From CAYVQZ01 sp964453435 (lineage in GTDB: Bacteria > Abyssobacteria > SURF-5): 64,000 nucleotides of DNA. Location of the stretch: NCBI GenBank assembly GCA_964453435.1, contig CAYVQZ010000023.1:1-64000 (forward strand), in the 5' to 3' direction. Position numbers and translations under genes: made by a program. Shown one piece after another: positions 26,041 to 34,099 of the stretch (position 1 is the stretch's first letter; every line of letters starts with the position of its first letter). The notes beneath the pieces are model-generated. The model had not been told where the DNA came from, did not search any database, and saw only the letters and a list, made by a program, of their open reading frames with translations.

Positions 26041-26871
26041 ATGGAGGAAAAACCCGTGGAATTACATGGAAAATGCGCCCTTGTCACCGGAGGAGCCAGG
26101 GGAATCGGACGCGCCATCGCGCTCTCGCTGGCTGCGGAGGGAGTGCACGTCGCGGTTGCCGACATTGGCGGAAAGGGGAGATTTTCTCCCGACTACGAGC
26201 TTGCCGGCCACGATGAACTCGAGAGAACCGCGCAGGAAGTCGAGCGACACGGTGTGAGGTCGGCCGCCATACGGGCCGACGTGACCGAGTGGGCACAAGT
26301 TACCGACATGGTCGGGCAGGCGCTTAAAGAGCTTGGCGGACTCCACATTCTCGTGAACAACGCAGGCATTATCATAGCGATGCCCGTTCTTGCGCTCGAG
26401 GAATGGCAGTGGGACGCCACAATGAACGTGAATCTCAAGGGAACGTTTTTTTGTTGCAAGGCGGTGGCCTCCCATATGATAGACCAACGGCTCGGGCGCA
26501 TTGTCAATATCTCGTCGATAGCGGGCAAGCGCGGCCACGCCGGAGTGGCCGCCTATAGCGCCTCAAAGGCCGGCGTCATATCCCTCACACAGTCGCTTGC
26601 CGCCGAACTCGGCCCCTTCAACGTGACCGTAAATGCGGTCTGTCCCGGCTTTCTGGAAACCCCGATGTGGAAGGGAGGGCTGGCCCCTGCGGCCTCGGCC
26701 GTTCTGGGTGTCGAGGTCGAAAAGGCTTTTGACGCATTCGTAATGAAGGAAACTCCTCTGGGACGCCCGCAAAAGCCGGAAGACATCGGGGAAGGGGTGG
26801 TGTTCCTCTGCAAGGCCGACAATATCACGGGGATTGCCATGAACATTGCCGGCGGCGCGGAAGTAGTGTGA
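26041..26871 (+). CDS. Short-chain dehydrogenase/reductase
   Basis: A 276-residue classical SDR. The cofactor motif is TGGARGIGRAIALSLA near residue 15; NNAG appears as ILVNNAGIIIAM; the catalytic Ser is in IVNISSIAGKRG; and YSASKAG supplies Tyr and Lys. The end GIAMNIAGGAEVV is typical. It begins 3 bp after the LarA-like gene and is surely co-transcribed, so it may oxidise or reduce the hydroxy acid handled by that protein. The substrate cannot be predicted. Confidence 0.9.
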   Translation: MEEKPVELHGKCALVTGGARGIGRAIALSLAAEGVHVAVADIGGKGRFSPDYELAGHDELERTAQEVERHGVRSAAIRADVTEWAQVTDMVGQALKELGGLHILVNNAGIIIAMPVLALEEWQWDATMNVNLKGTFFCCKAVASHMIDQRLGRIVNISSIAGKRGHAGVAAYSASKAGVISLTQSLAAELGPFNVTVNAVCPGFLETPMWKGGLAPAASAVLGVEVEKAFDAFVMKETPLGRPQKPEDIGEGVVFLCKADNITGIAMNIAGGAEVV

Positions 26872-26875
26872 AACG

Positions 26876-27295
26876 TCAGGGAGTGCGGCGTGCGGCTTTC
26901 GGCCCATCCAACACCGTTCGCACTTTTTCGAGGAATACCTTCGTCTGGAACGGTTTCTGGATGTAGCCGCTCGCGCTGTCAACAATCTCCTTCTGCTGGC
27001 CATTGAAATCGCCGCCGGGAGGACAGCCCGAAACGAAGAGAACCGGGACCGAACTGTACGCATTGCTCTTTCTCGCCATTTGAAACAGCTTGATCCCGTC
27101 GACGTTCGGCATAAACAGGTCCAGTATCAGAAGGTCATATTTATTTTTCTTCATTTCCTTAAGGGCCGCCTCCCCGTCATCCGCCGTGTCGACTTTGAAA
27201 CCGGCAAATTCGAGCACGGCCCGTATCGCACTCAAAAAGTCCTCGTCGTCATCCGCAACAAGGACCCGTCTCTTGTTGTTTTTCTTGAATAACAT
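26876..27295 (-). CDS. Receiver-domain response regulator
   Basis: A 139-residue protein: a basic start (FKKNNKRRVLVADDDEDFL) and then one complete receiver domain with Asp pair DDDED, phosphoacceptor in LLILDLFMPNVDG, switch Ser in VLFVSGCPPG and Lys in GYIQKPFQ. No output domain, so it acts through protein partners or as a phosphate sink. The start at 27295 is used because the longer frame (27367) adds a non-conserved segment. It converges on the SDR gene with 4 bp between them. A promoter lies at 27477-27505. Confidence 0.88.
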   Translation of the reverse strand: MLFKKNNKRRVLVADDDEDFLSAIRAVLEFAGFKVDTADDGEAALKEMKKNKYDLLILDLFMPNVDGIKLFQMARKSNAYSSVPVLFVSGCPPGGDFNGQQKEIVDSASGYIQKPFQTKVFLEKVRTVLDGPKAARRTP

Positions 27296-27476
27296 GGTTC
27301 GAACCCCCCTGCTTCTCGAACGTGTCTCACGAAAACACAAATGAGCGCGCACACTGACAACAAGCACAGGAATGATTCTTGACGGTTCGGATGAAGGATT
27401 CTGAAATTAATGAATACTATGCTACCGGAATGAATAATGACCAAAAAAGCAGAAACACATACAAGGAATATACATA

Positions 27477-27505
27477 ACCATATACAAAAGAATGTATCTT
27501 GTCAA
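27477..27505 (-). promoter_or_regulatory. Promoter for the receiver gene
   Basis: On the minus strand TTGACA (27505-27500) and TATGGT (27482-27477) are spaced by 17 bp. The leader is about 175 nt before the ATG at 27295. The 27296-27530 stretch otherwise holds AT-rich, gene-free sequence. Confidence 0.7.
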
Positions 27506-27530
27506 GCCACAGAGCGGCGCAAAAGAATGT

Positions 27531-27830
27531 TCAGTTCGCGGTCGCGCCTGCATCATCCTGGCCGAATTTCGCCTCCACCGTGTATTCGCTCCATTCCGCG
27601 TTCCGCACGGTGACCTCACCCATCTGGTCGACAATGTCCGGGCGCCCGAAAAAGAACAACTTTCCTTTCGTATTTCGGGCCACGAGAATGATCGCCATGT
27701 TCGGAAACAGTTCTCTCAGAACGGTGATGAAATCTCTCGCCCTGCCGGGAACGTCAATGACATCTTTGTCCACTTTCACGAGAACCACTTCCCGCCCTTC
27801 CTTATCCACTTTTGCAGCCTGAATTTTCAC
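27531..27830 (-). CDS. Hypothetical protein downstream of recA
   Basis: A 99-residue protein with mixed beta/alpha character (EVVLVKVDKDVIDVPGRARD, then LFPNMAIILVARNTKGKLFF). It starts with GTG at 27830, preceded by GAGGAGACAAG at good spacing. It follows recA on the same strand after 77 bp. I do not recognise a family. The segment IILVARNTKGKLFFFGRPDI suggests a small nucleotide- or ligand-binding fold, but no catalytic motif is seen. Confidence 0.6.
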   Translation of the reverse strand: MKIQAAKVDKEGREVVLVKVDKDVIDVPGRARDFITVLRELFPNMAIILVARNTKGKLFFFGRPDIVDQMGEVTVRNAEWSEYTVEAKFGQDDAGATAN

Positions 27831-27907
27831 CGGTCTTGTCTCCTCTTCTTCAATGCAATGTGTCTCGGCCGTAATGAAACTGTCCCCGCTGCCCCAGCGT
27901 TGTTCCT

Positions 27908-28930
27908 TTACTCCTTCTTCGAAGCTTCAGACGGGATCATGCCGAGACGCTTCTTTGTTTCCAGGACGATTTCCTGAAACACGTCCGGGTTCTCGCGGAG
28001 GAACTTGCGGGCGTTCTCTCGACCCTGGCCGATATGCTCGTTATTGTATGAGAACCATGCGCCGCTCTTCGTTATCACCTTTTGTTCGGCGGCAAGGTCA
28101 ATCAGGCTGCTCTCCTTCGAAATGCCTTCAGCGAACAGGATGTCAAATTCCGCCTCCTTGAACGGGGGCGCCACCTTGTTCTTGACCACCTTCACGCGGG
28201 TGCGGGCTCCGATGGTGTCCTGCCCTTCTTTCAGCATTCCGAGACGCCTGACATCCAGCCGGAGCGAAGAATAGAACTTCAGCGCGCGTCCGCCGGGGGT
28301 GGTCTCAGGATTCCCGAACATGACTCCTATCTTTTCACGAATTTGGTTTATAAAGATGACAGTCGTCTTCGACCTGTTGATGGAAGCGGTGAGCTTGCGC
28401 AGCGCTTTCGACATCAGGCGGGCCTGCAGGCCCATCTGCTGGTCGCTCATTTCCCCCTCGATTTCGGCGCGCGGCGTGAGAGCCGCCACCGAATCGACCA
28501 CAACAACATCGACCGCTCCGCTTCGAACCAGCATATCGCCTATCTCGAGCGCCTGCTCGCCGCTGTCGGGTTGCGAGATGAGCAAATCGTCAATATTCAC
28601 CCCTATGGTCCGGGAGTAATCCGGGTCGAGCGCATGCTCGGCGTCGATAAACGCCGCCACACCGCCATGCTTCTGCGTCTGGCCGACAATGTGAAGCGAC
28701 AGCGTCGTTTTTCCGGACGATTCCGGACCGAAAATCTCGATCACTCTGCCCCGCGGGATGCCGCCCACGCCCAAGGCGCGGTCAAGGGAAATGATATCGG
28801 TCGGTATTGCAGGAACATGCGAGAGCTTTGCGGCTTCGCCCAGCTTCATGATGGCGCCTTTGCCAAACTGTTTCTCGATTTGCGATATCGTAAGTCCGAG
28901 TGTTTTCTCCTTCTCTTCCCTGCTGCCCAT
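27908..28930 (-). CDS. recA: RecA recombinase
   Basis: A 340-residue RecA. It has the N-terminal oligomerisation helix (KEKTLGLTISQIEKQFGKGA), Walker A GPESSGKTT, Walker B region VVVVDSVAALTPRAE, L2 loop region GVMFGNPETTPGGRALKFYS and C-terminal domain (SYNNEHIGQGRENARKFLRE). Length and motifs are normal. A sigma70 promoter sits at 28994-29022. I see no E. coli-type or B. subtilis-type LexA box in the short upstream region, so SOS control is uncertain. This gene is the best single phylogenetic marker in the window. Confidence 0.98.
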   Translation of the reverse strand: MGSREEKEKTLGLTISQIEKQFGKGAIMKLGEAAKLSHVPAIPTDIISLDRALGVGGIPRGRVIEIFGPESSGKTTLSLHIVGQTQKHGGVAAFIDAEHALDPDYSRTIGVNIDDLLISQPDSGEQALEIGDMLVRSGAVDVVVVDSVAALTPRAEIEGEMSDQQMGLQARLMSKALRKLTASINRSKTTVIFINQIREKIGVMFGNPETTPGGRALKFYSSLRLDVRRLGMLKEGQDTIGARTRVKVVKNKVAPPFKEAEFDILFAEGISKESSLIDLAAEQKVITKSGAWFSYNNEHIGQGRENARKFLRENPDVFQEIVLETKKRLGMIPSEASKKE

Positions 28931-28993
28931 GCTCGATCCTCTCCCTCTGTGGTCTTTGAAACAGTTCCAAACAAAACCCCGGCGCTTGCCGTC

Positions 28994-29022
28994 ATTCTAC
29001 CGGATATGGTGACACTTTTCAA
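28994..29022 (-). promoter_or_regulatory. recA promoter
   Basis: On the minus strand TTGAAA (29022-29017) and TAGAAT (28999-28994) are spaced by 17 bp. Just upstream, a G+C-rich inverted repeat (CCGGG...CCCGG) followed by a T-run around 29030-29065 may terminate the thpR transcript. Confidence 0.72.
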
Positions 29023-29097
29023 GCTAATAAAAAACTCCCGGGAGATTGCGCGCCCGGAACGGTCTGACGCATGAACGTGGCGATGCCCGGTTCCCGC

Positions 29098-29664
29098 TCA
29101 GCCAAGAGGAATGGCTTTCAATTCGGTATACACGGGACCGGACGGTAACGTCTTGCTTTTCATAATGGATATCTTGTCGGCCCGCATTAACCCAATGAAC
29201 ACGTTTCTGTCCTCTTCAAGGAGCCGGCACAATTTGGAGATTCCCTGTCTGCCTTTCACACGGCCAATGGTCAGATGCGCCTTGAATTCCCTCTCTTCCC
29301 CGGGAAACCCGATTTTTTCAAGTTCGCGCTCAATCTTTTGCTGCAGTTCTCGCAATTCCTCCCGCCCCTTCTCTACCCCGAGCCAGACGATTCGCGGGCG
29401 GTTCATATTCGGAAAACAGCCGACGGCCCTCACTTCCACATCGATCGGTTTCGTTCCGTGAACGGCTTTTTCACAGGCCGCGACTATTCCCGGCAAACTG
29501 GATTCATCGATATTGCCGAGAAACTTGAACGTCAAATGGGCATTTTCAGGCGGAACCCATTTCACACTGGCCTTCGATGAGGCAAACCGCTCTATCACTT
29601 CACCCAAAGTCTTATGGAGCGAGCCATCGAGGTTGATGGAAATGAACGTGCGAATGCTTGCCAT
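29098..29664 (-). CDS. thpR: RNA 2',3'-cyclic phosphodiesterase ThpR
   Basis: A 188-residue 2H phosphoesterase. Its two HxTx motifs are NAHLTFKFLGN (near residue 43) and KAHLTIGRVKG (near residue 130), as in bacterial ThpR/LigT. The start MASIRTFISINLDGSLH is typical. It is encoded 21 bp after nnrE on the same strand, before recA, a common kind of housekeeping neighbourhood. The activity is hydrolysis of 2',3'-cyclic phosphate RNA ends; the physiological substrate is unsettled in the family. Confidence 0.93.
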   Translation of the reverse strand: MASIRTFISINLDGSLHKTLGEVIERFASSKASVKWVPPENAHLTFKFLGNIDESSLPGIVAACEKAVHGTKPIDVEVRAVGCFPNMNRPRIVWLGVEKGREELRELQQKIERELEKIGFPGEEREFKAHLTIGRVKGRQGISKLCRLLEEDRNVFIGLMRADKISIMKSKTLPSGPVYTELKAIPLG

Positions 29665-29685
29665 GGCCGTTTCTGTCGTAAACTC

Positions 29686-30402
29686 CTACCGGGCCTCGGC
29701 GTTCGGATACAGATGCAGCGGTATCCCGATGTCCACGACTTTCACCTCTCCGGTGTAGTAACGGGCGCGCGAATTCTCAAAACCCTTCTTCGGCAGTTGA
29801 AACGTGACGGTGGTGTTCGCTATCACCGCAGCGCCCAACGGCAACCCCGTGGTTCCGTCCAAACCCGACGGTATATCCACCGCCAGAACGGGGCAACCGG
29901 CCTCATTTATGAGCGTTATGACCTCCCTGTACAGTCCGGTCACCTCGCCCGACAGCCCCGTCCCGAGCAGGGCGTCAACCACCACTCCGCAGCCTTTGAT
30001 ATCCCTGCGAATCTGCGGCAAACTTTTCTTTGTCACCCGATGTATGGGTACGCCCATCCGCTTCAATATTTGCAGGTTTATCCCCGCGTCGCCCTTCACC
30101 TTGCTGACACCGCCGACCAAGAACACACGCGTGTCCACTCCATTATTAATCAGATGCCGCGCCACCACGAACCCATCGCCGCCGTTGTTTCCCCGGCCGC
30201 AAAACACGAGCGCAGAGAGATTCCGGCCGCCAACGCTCGAATATATGGTTTCAAAAACAGCCCGCCCCGCGTTTTCCATGAGAATGACGCCCGGGATACC
30301 TATCGTTTGAATTGCAAACGCATCGATACGTTTCATTTCCTCCGGGGTCACATAGGCCAGGCGTTGCGGACGACGGGTCGCCGAGGCTGGTTCGCTCATC
30401 AT
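29686..30402 (-). CDS. nnrE: NAD(P)H-hydrate epimerase (YjeF N-terminal domain only)
   Basis: About 238 residues comprising a single YjeF_N domain: TPEEMKRIDAFAIQTIGIPG, VFCGRGNNGGDGFVVARHL (cofactor loop) and VVDALLGTGLSGEVTG, then AVDIPSGLDGTTG. It repairs R-NAD(P)HX by epimerisation. The C-terminal dehydratase domain (NnrD) often fused in bacteria is absent, so that enzyme must be encoded elsewhere. The start is uncertain: an ATG pair at 30402/30399 is preferred, but the frame opens to 30504 without homology. The next ~500 bp upstream holds no gene I can support, only a long-range inverted repeat GCATCGCG/CGCGATGC near 30569 and 30640. Confidence 0.93.
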   Translation of the reverse strand: MMSEPASATRRPQRLAYVTPEEMKRIDAFAIQTIGIPGVILMENAGRAVFETIYSSVGGRNLSALVFCGRGNNGGDGFVVARHLINNGVDTRVFLVGGVSKVKGDAGINLQILKRMGVPIHRVTKKSLPQIRRDIKGCGVVVDALLGTGLSGEVTGLYREVITLINEAGCPVLAVDIPSGLDGTTGLPLGAAVIANTTVTFQLPKKGFENSRARYYTGEVKVVDIGIPLHLYPNAEAR

Positions 30403-30911
30403 TGTGGCGCCATTCTGCTGTCTGTGCTTGGATGGAAACATTTCAGTCGAAGCCCGCAGAAGACAAACACGGCAAAACTGCGAGCTTAAAAGTGATTTTA
30501 ACACAGGCAGGCAGGTATTTACAACCGCGATTCGCTCCGTATCGGCGGCAGTTCGGAAAATAGAAGAAGCATCGCGCCGCCTTCGCGCCTATTCATATTA
30601 TCCTGTCAATGTTCACCTTTTTATAAAGGGCGACGCGATGCTCCATTTCACCAGGTATGAACAACGACCTTTCTTAAATAGAGAGGCATTTCCTGTGCCA
30701 TTGCTCACCCGAAGCTGCGTGGCCGGTATCGAAAGAGCCGGCTTTCCCCGAAAAATCAGGGCATTATTCCATCGGGAAAATGCTCCGTCGGAAACGAAAA
30801 AAAGGCGCCGGCAGCCCGCGCGCCTTGTACCGGATACAAACAGTTTATGGAATTCACAACCCGGACCTCCGCCGAAGCGCGGATTCGACCGGAACGCGCG
30901 CCACGGAGGAA

Positions 30912-30939
30912 AGGCCCTTGCTCTCCGGAACAAGGGCCT
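30912..30939 (-). terminator. Hairpin after the mini-peptide gene
   Basis: AGGCCCTTG and CAAGGGCCT form a perfect 9-bp stem around a 10-nt loop, 22 nt beyond the TGA of the 30962-31024 frame. The tail on the minus strand is only TTTCC, so it is a weak intrinsic terminator. Its distance from that TGA would also suit a SECIS-like element (see findings). Confidence 0.5.
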
Positions 30940-30961
30940 CCTCTCCGTTCTTCCTACCGGT

Positions 30962-31024
30962 TCAGCAAGAAGACTTGCACTTGCAGGTTCCGCTTGTTTT
31001 CCTGTTCATTTTGCGGATTTTCAC
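30962..31024 (-). CDS. Candidate 20-residue Cys-rich peptide (possible RiPP precursor)
   Basis: Read from a GTG at 31024, the frame gives a 20-residue basic peptide, beginning MKIRKMNRKTSG and ending TCKCKSSC. Its ribosome site, GGAGGAGG (31041-31034), is very strong, lies 9 nt upstream, and is embedded in the last codons of the radical SAM gene (which ends RRR-stop). The spacing argues for real translation. Three cysteines in the last seven residues, after a basic leader-like part, suit thioether or other radical SAM crosslinking. An in-frame ATG at 31009 is a poorer start. No homologue is known to me; the peptide is far below normal gene-calling limits. Confidence 0.55.
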   Translation of the reverse strand: MKIRKMNRKTSGTCKCKSSC

Positions 31025-31030
31025 TGCAAA

Positions 31031-32212
31031 TCACCTCCTCCGAGAGGTTTTGCACGGCAACCCGTTCACCGCGCACATAACCGGGTCCTCTCCAAGCCTG
31101 TTCCCGGCCATTTCAGCTCTATACCTGCACCCTCCCCTGCACTCATTTATCGTTGCGCAATCGCATTCGAGCTCACCAAGCGTGATTCGGGGCATCGCAG
31201 CCCAGGCCGCCGCCAATCCCCCGGATACCGTGCCCACCGGCGAGTCCGCATAGAAGCCGCATTTGCAAATCTCGCCGTCGGCCATTACAGCGCACAGGTG
31301 AGCGCCGCACGTCAAATCCGAACAGACCGAATGGTGTGCGCCGCCCCCGAAGGCGCGCCCGAAAACGCCGGGCAGCGCATCGAGCACCCGGGCCGGAAGC
31401 TGCCCCTGTTGCCAGCGGCCGGCTTCCGAGGGAACATCGATGTTCCACTCCTTTGCGCCGACACCTTTCACAATCTTTTCCAACTCGTCGAAATCGTCCA
31501 AATTTTCCGAGTGGACCATCGTAGCGACCGAGACGTCGATGCCGGCGGCCGCAATGTTGTCGAGCGCCTTCATGGTTCCAGAATACGCGCCCGGTCCCCT
31601 CAAAACGTCATGAGAGGGCCCGACGCCATCGAGGCTGACCTGGATTTCATGAGCGCCGACCCGTTTTGCGGCATCCGGGTCATCGAGCATTGTTCCGTTC
31701 GAAAGGATTACGGACCGAAAAGCGAACGCACCGAAAAGCTCGTTTATCCGCCAGAAATCGGGATGCAGCAATGGTTCGCCGCCGGAGACCAGCAGCCGCA
31801 ATCCTTGAAGCTTGTCGAATTCCTCCATCACGTGTTTGACCTGCGCCATCGGCATGTCAACCGGTCCCACGTCACCCAGGAAACAGTGGGCGCATTTCAG
31901 GTTGCACCGCGTGGTGATGTGCAGCAAAAGATACCGGAGAGAGGGAATCGGGCTTTGAGAGGGTCGTTCTCGCGCCACGCATTCCGGCGCATGGACGAGT
32001 ATCCCCTCGTTCAGGCAATAATCAAGAAATTCGCGCTCTACCCGCCCGACACGGGGAGAATCCGCGGCAAGGGGCAGGGTTTGAAGAAAATCGAAGGCCT
32101 CCCCGTCCAGTTCGTAAAGTTCGTCCCTCGCCCGGTCGTACACGCACGGCGATTCCAGCAGTCGGAGCGAACAATCGGGGCTAACCGTCAGAAAGGTCGG
32201 AGCGAATCGCAT
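31031..32212 (-). CDS. Radical SAM/SPASM peptide-maturase-like protein with PqqD-like N-terminus
   Basis: A 393-residue protein. Residues about 20-75 (ESPCVYDRARDELYELDGEA; DYCLNEGILV) look like a PqqD/RRE fold, which binds leader peptides. The radical SAM core begins near residue 100 with TTRCNLKCAHCFLGD (CxxxCxxC) and includes LLVSGGEPLLHPDFWRI. The C-terminal SPASM region has many Cys (CSDLTCGAHLCAVMADGEIC, CDCATINECRGGCRY) for auxiliary clusters. RRE plus SPASM is the hallmark of RiPP maturases. It overlaps the upstream small gene by 32 bp and is followed at once by the mini-peptide frame. Anaerobic sulfatase maturase or haem/PQQ-type roles are less likely. Confidence 0.87.
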   Translation of the reverse strand: MRFAPTFLTVSPDCSLRLLESPCVYDRARDELYELDGEAFDFLQTLPLAADSPRVGRVEREFLDYCLNEGILVHAPECVARERPSQSPIPSLRYLLLHITTRCNLKCAHCFLGDVGPVDMPMAQVKHVMEEFDKLQGLRLLVSGGEPLLHPDFWRINELFGAFAFRSVILSNGTMLDDPDAAKRVGAHEIQVSLDGVGPSHDVLRGPGAYSGTMKALDNIAAAGIDVSVATMVHSENLDDFDELEKIVKGVGAKEWNIDVPSEAGRWQQGQLPARVLDALPGVFGRAFGGGAHHSVCSDLTCGAHLCAVMADGEICKCGFYADSPVGTVSGGLAAAWAAMPRITLGELECDCATINECRGGCRYRAEMAGNRLGEDPVMCAVNGLPCKTSRRR

Positions 32213-32429
32213 TTATGATTTGCTCAACCGTTATGACCTCTTTCTCGAGCAGGAGCTTTATGAGATAATAACCGCTGCAGGCGACCTCTTCGTCCTCGCC
32301 TTCCTTGTAAAAATCGCAGTCTCCGCAAATGAACTCGGTGAGCCCCCGCTGCGTCTTCAAAAAGTCGGGGTCGTCTATGAATTTCCGGGAGTTCTTCAGG
32401 ATGTTCGGAAAATCTTTTCTTTCTTCCAT
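32181..32429 (-). CDS. Small acidic protein in the radical SAM operon
   Basis: An 82-residue acidic protein with a Cys cluster ICGDCDFYKEGEDEEVACSG (C-x2-C-x11-C) and a C-terminal helical part (EVITVEQIINAIRSDLSDG). It starts at ATG 32429 with a weak ribosome site and overlaps the radical SAM gene by 32 bp, so the two are coupled. I do not recognise the family. It could be a partner protein, a second substrate, or a metal-binding accessory. Confidence 0.65.
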   Translation of the reverse strand: MEERKDFPNILKNSRKFIDDPDFLKTQRGLTEFICGDCDFYKEGEDEEVACSGYYLIKLLLEKEVITVEQIINAIRSDLSDG

Positions 32430-32630
32430 TCAGTCGTTCCGTTGGCGCAATGTCCCTCGAAACACAACTCAACTCTAACACCGATATTCCCCGGTGTCAA
32501 ACCTCCTCCGAAAACGAAAGATCCCGCCCGGACAACGGCCGAGCGCGAGCCTCGGCAAAGCGGTATGCCGCGTTAATTCGCTATTTGAGACTGTCTCACG
32601 ATTACCAAGCGCAGGGGACTGTGAAACTGT

Positions 32631-32790
32631 CTCACGGTTGCTCATTTTGCCAAACAACAAGCTTTGGGGACTGCACCCAATTACGCAATTCTCCCGTTCC
32701 TTCGTTGAGCGCAGCGACATCCCGCGGACTCGCGGGACAGATTGGCGGACTGCCCCCAAAGCAGGGTATCCCGAATCGTGAGACACACTC
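32631..32790. repeat. Intergenic repeat D, copy 1
   Basis: A ~160-bp gene-free element that reads in parallel with 62771-62930: both begin CTCACG-TTGCTCAT-TTGCC, pass GTTGAGCG-AGCGA and CCCGC-ACTCGCGGGA, and end in GGACTGCCCCC followed by a CGTG(A/G)GACA segment. The rest of 32430-32836 contains related short repeats such as GACTGT-CTCACG. Confidence 0.75.
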
Positions 32791-32836
32791 ACTGTCCCCG
32801 AAGCGAACAACCTTCACCATGAATCGTGGGACACGC

Positions 32837-34078
32837 TCATTTGAGCTGTTCCCTCGAGTAGTTGAGGATGCGCCGCGCCACAATGAGCATGTTGATCTGG
32901 CCGGTTCCTTCGAACAGGTCGTTGATTTTTGCGTCGCGCATCCATTTCTCGGCAAGGTTCTCGCGCGAATAGCCGAACGCCCCGAGCAGTTCGACGGCTT
33001 TTTGCGTGACGAGCGTCACGGCAAGTCCGGCTTTCGCCTTTGCCATCGATGCCTCAAGGCTGTTGCGCAATTTCTGGTCCATCATCCAACAGGCTCGCAA
33101 GGTCAGCAACCGCGCAGCCTGGAGGTTCGCCTCCATCTGCTGTACATCCCTCTCCACGGCGGTCATTCGATATGGCGAAATTCCGTACCGTATTTGAACG
33201 CCGCGCTTTTCAAACTCTTCTCTCACGAAGTCGATGGCGGCCCGACCGATGCCGATTGCGCTCGCGGCTACCATCGGACGCGTCGCGTCGAACGTCGCCA
33301 TTGCTCCTTTAAAACCCGATGTGCTGTCCTTCTTTTGAACCTCGGGACTGCCCAGAATATTGTCGAATGGAATCCGGCAATCTTCGAATACGATGGTGCA
33401 GGTGTCGGAGGCTCGAATACCGAGTTTCTTTTCCAGCTTCGTCACTGTCATACCCGGCGTGCCGTGCTCAACAATGAAGCTCTTGATTCCCGCTCGCCCG
33501 GCCGATTTGTCCAGCGTGGCCCACACCACCACGAAGCCCTCTGAGTCCTCGACGGCCGCCTTGCCACTGGTCACAAAAATCTTTTCGCCGTTCAGAACCC
33601 ACTCGTCGCCGTCGCGTACCGCCGTGGTCGTGATGGCAGCCGTGTCGGAACCGGCGTTAGCCTCCGTAATCGCCATCGCTCCCCATTTCGGGGCGCCCTC
33701 GGTGAACCGCCGGAGAAAACGCTCTTTCTGCTCCGGCGTGCCGACCGCTTCCACGGCGGCCACCCCCAGACCCCCGGGAATGTTCAGATACAGCCCGCAG
33801 TCACCCCACGAGAGTTCTTCTATGATGTTTGCAAACCTGACCGAGTTGTCGGATGCCTTCTTCGGTTGCTCCTCTTTCTTCGGCTTCTCCCCAGCCTCGA
33901 AGCGAGCTTTGTTTCGCCGCTTGGCGTCTTCCCACATCATGTTGATGAAGTCCCACGGCTTGTCACCGTGTTCCTCCTCGTCGAATTTTCTGGCAACCGG
34001 CCGCATCATGTTCTCGGCCAGCATGTGCACCATGTTCCTTGTGTTCACTATGTCTTCCGGAAGTTCGAAATCTATCAT
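32837..34078 (-). CDS. Acyl-CoA dehydrogenase family protein
   Basis: A 413-residue flavoprotein with the three-domain acyl-CoA dehydrogenase fold. Key segments are WGAMAITEANAGSDTAAIT (FAD/substrate region), GIRASDTCTIVFEDCRIPFD and DAKINDLFEGTGQINMLIVA, where Glu in LFEGTGQI is the MCAD-type catalytic base. An extra charged insert (about residues 45-75: EAGEKPKKEEQPKKASDN) is unusual. The ATG at 34078 is preferred because AGGAGG lies 10 nt upstream; a TTG at 34099 is the alternative. It is encoded 21 bp after another acyl-CoA dehydrogenase, and the two may form a heteromer, as in steroid or branched-chain degradation. Confidence 0.93.
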   Translation of the reverse strand: MIDFELPEDIVNTRNMVHMLAENMMRPVARKFDEEEHGDKPWDFINMMWEDAKRRNKARFEAGEKPKKEEQPKKASDNSVRFANIIEELSWGDCGLYLNIPGGLGVAAVEAVGTPEQKERFLRRFTEGAPKWGAMAITEANAGSDTAAITTTAVRDGDEWVLNGEKIFVTSGKAAVEDSEGFVVVWATLDKSAGRAGIKSFIVEHGTPGMTVTKLEKKLGIRASDTCTIVFEDCRIPFDNILGSPEVQKKDSTSGFKGAMATFDATRPMVAASAIGIGRAAIDFVREEFEKRGVQIRYGISPYRMTAVERDVQQMEANLQAARLLTLRACWMMDQKLRNSLEASMAKAKAGLAVTLVTQKAVELLGAFGYSRENLAEKWMRDAKINDLFEGTGQINMLIVARRILNYSREQLK

Positions 34079-34099
34079 TGTGCGCCAACCTCCTCGCAA

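Noticed and set aside
27285..27310. GGTTCGAACC resembling a tRNA T-loop
   Set aside because: The flanking bases do not form a T-stem, and no acceptor or anticodon stem is found on either strand. The motif overlaps the start of the receiver gene.
28931..29022. Possible SOS box upstream of recA (GGAACTGTTTC)
   Set aside because: It does not match the E. coli CTGT-N8-ACAG or the B. subtilis GAAC-N4-GTTC pattern closely enough.
28082..29074. 330-codon plus-strand frame opposite recA
   Set aside because: Shadow of the unmistakable recA gene on the other strand.
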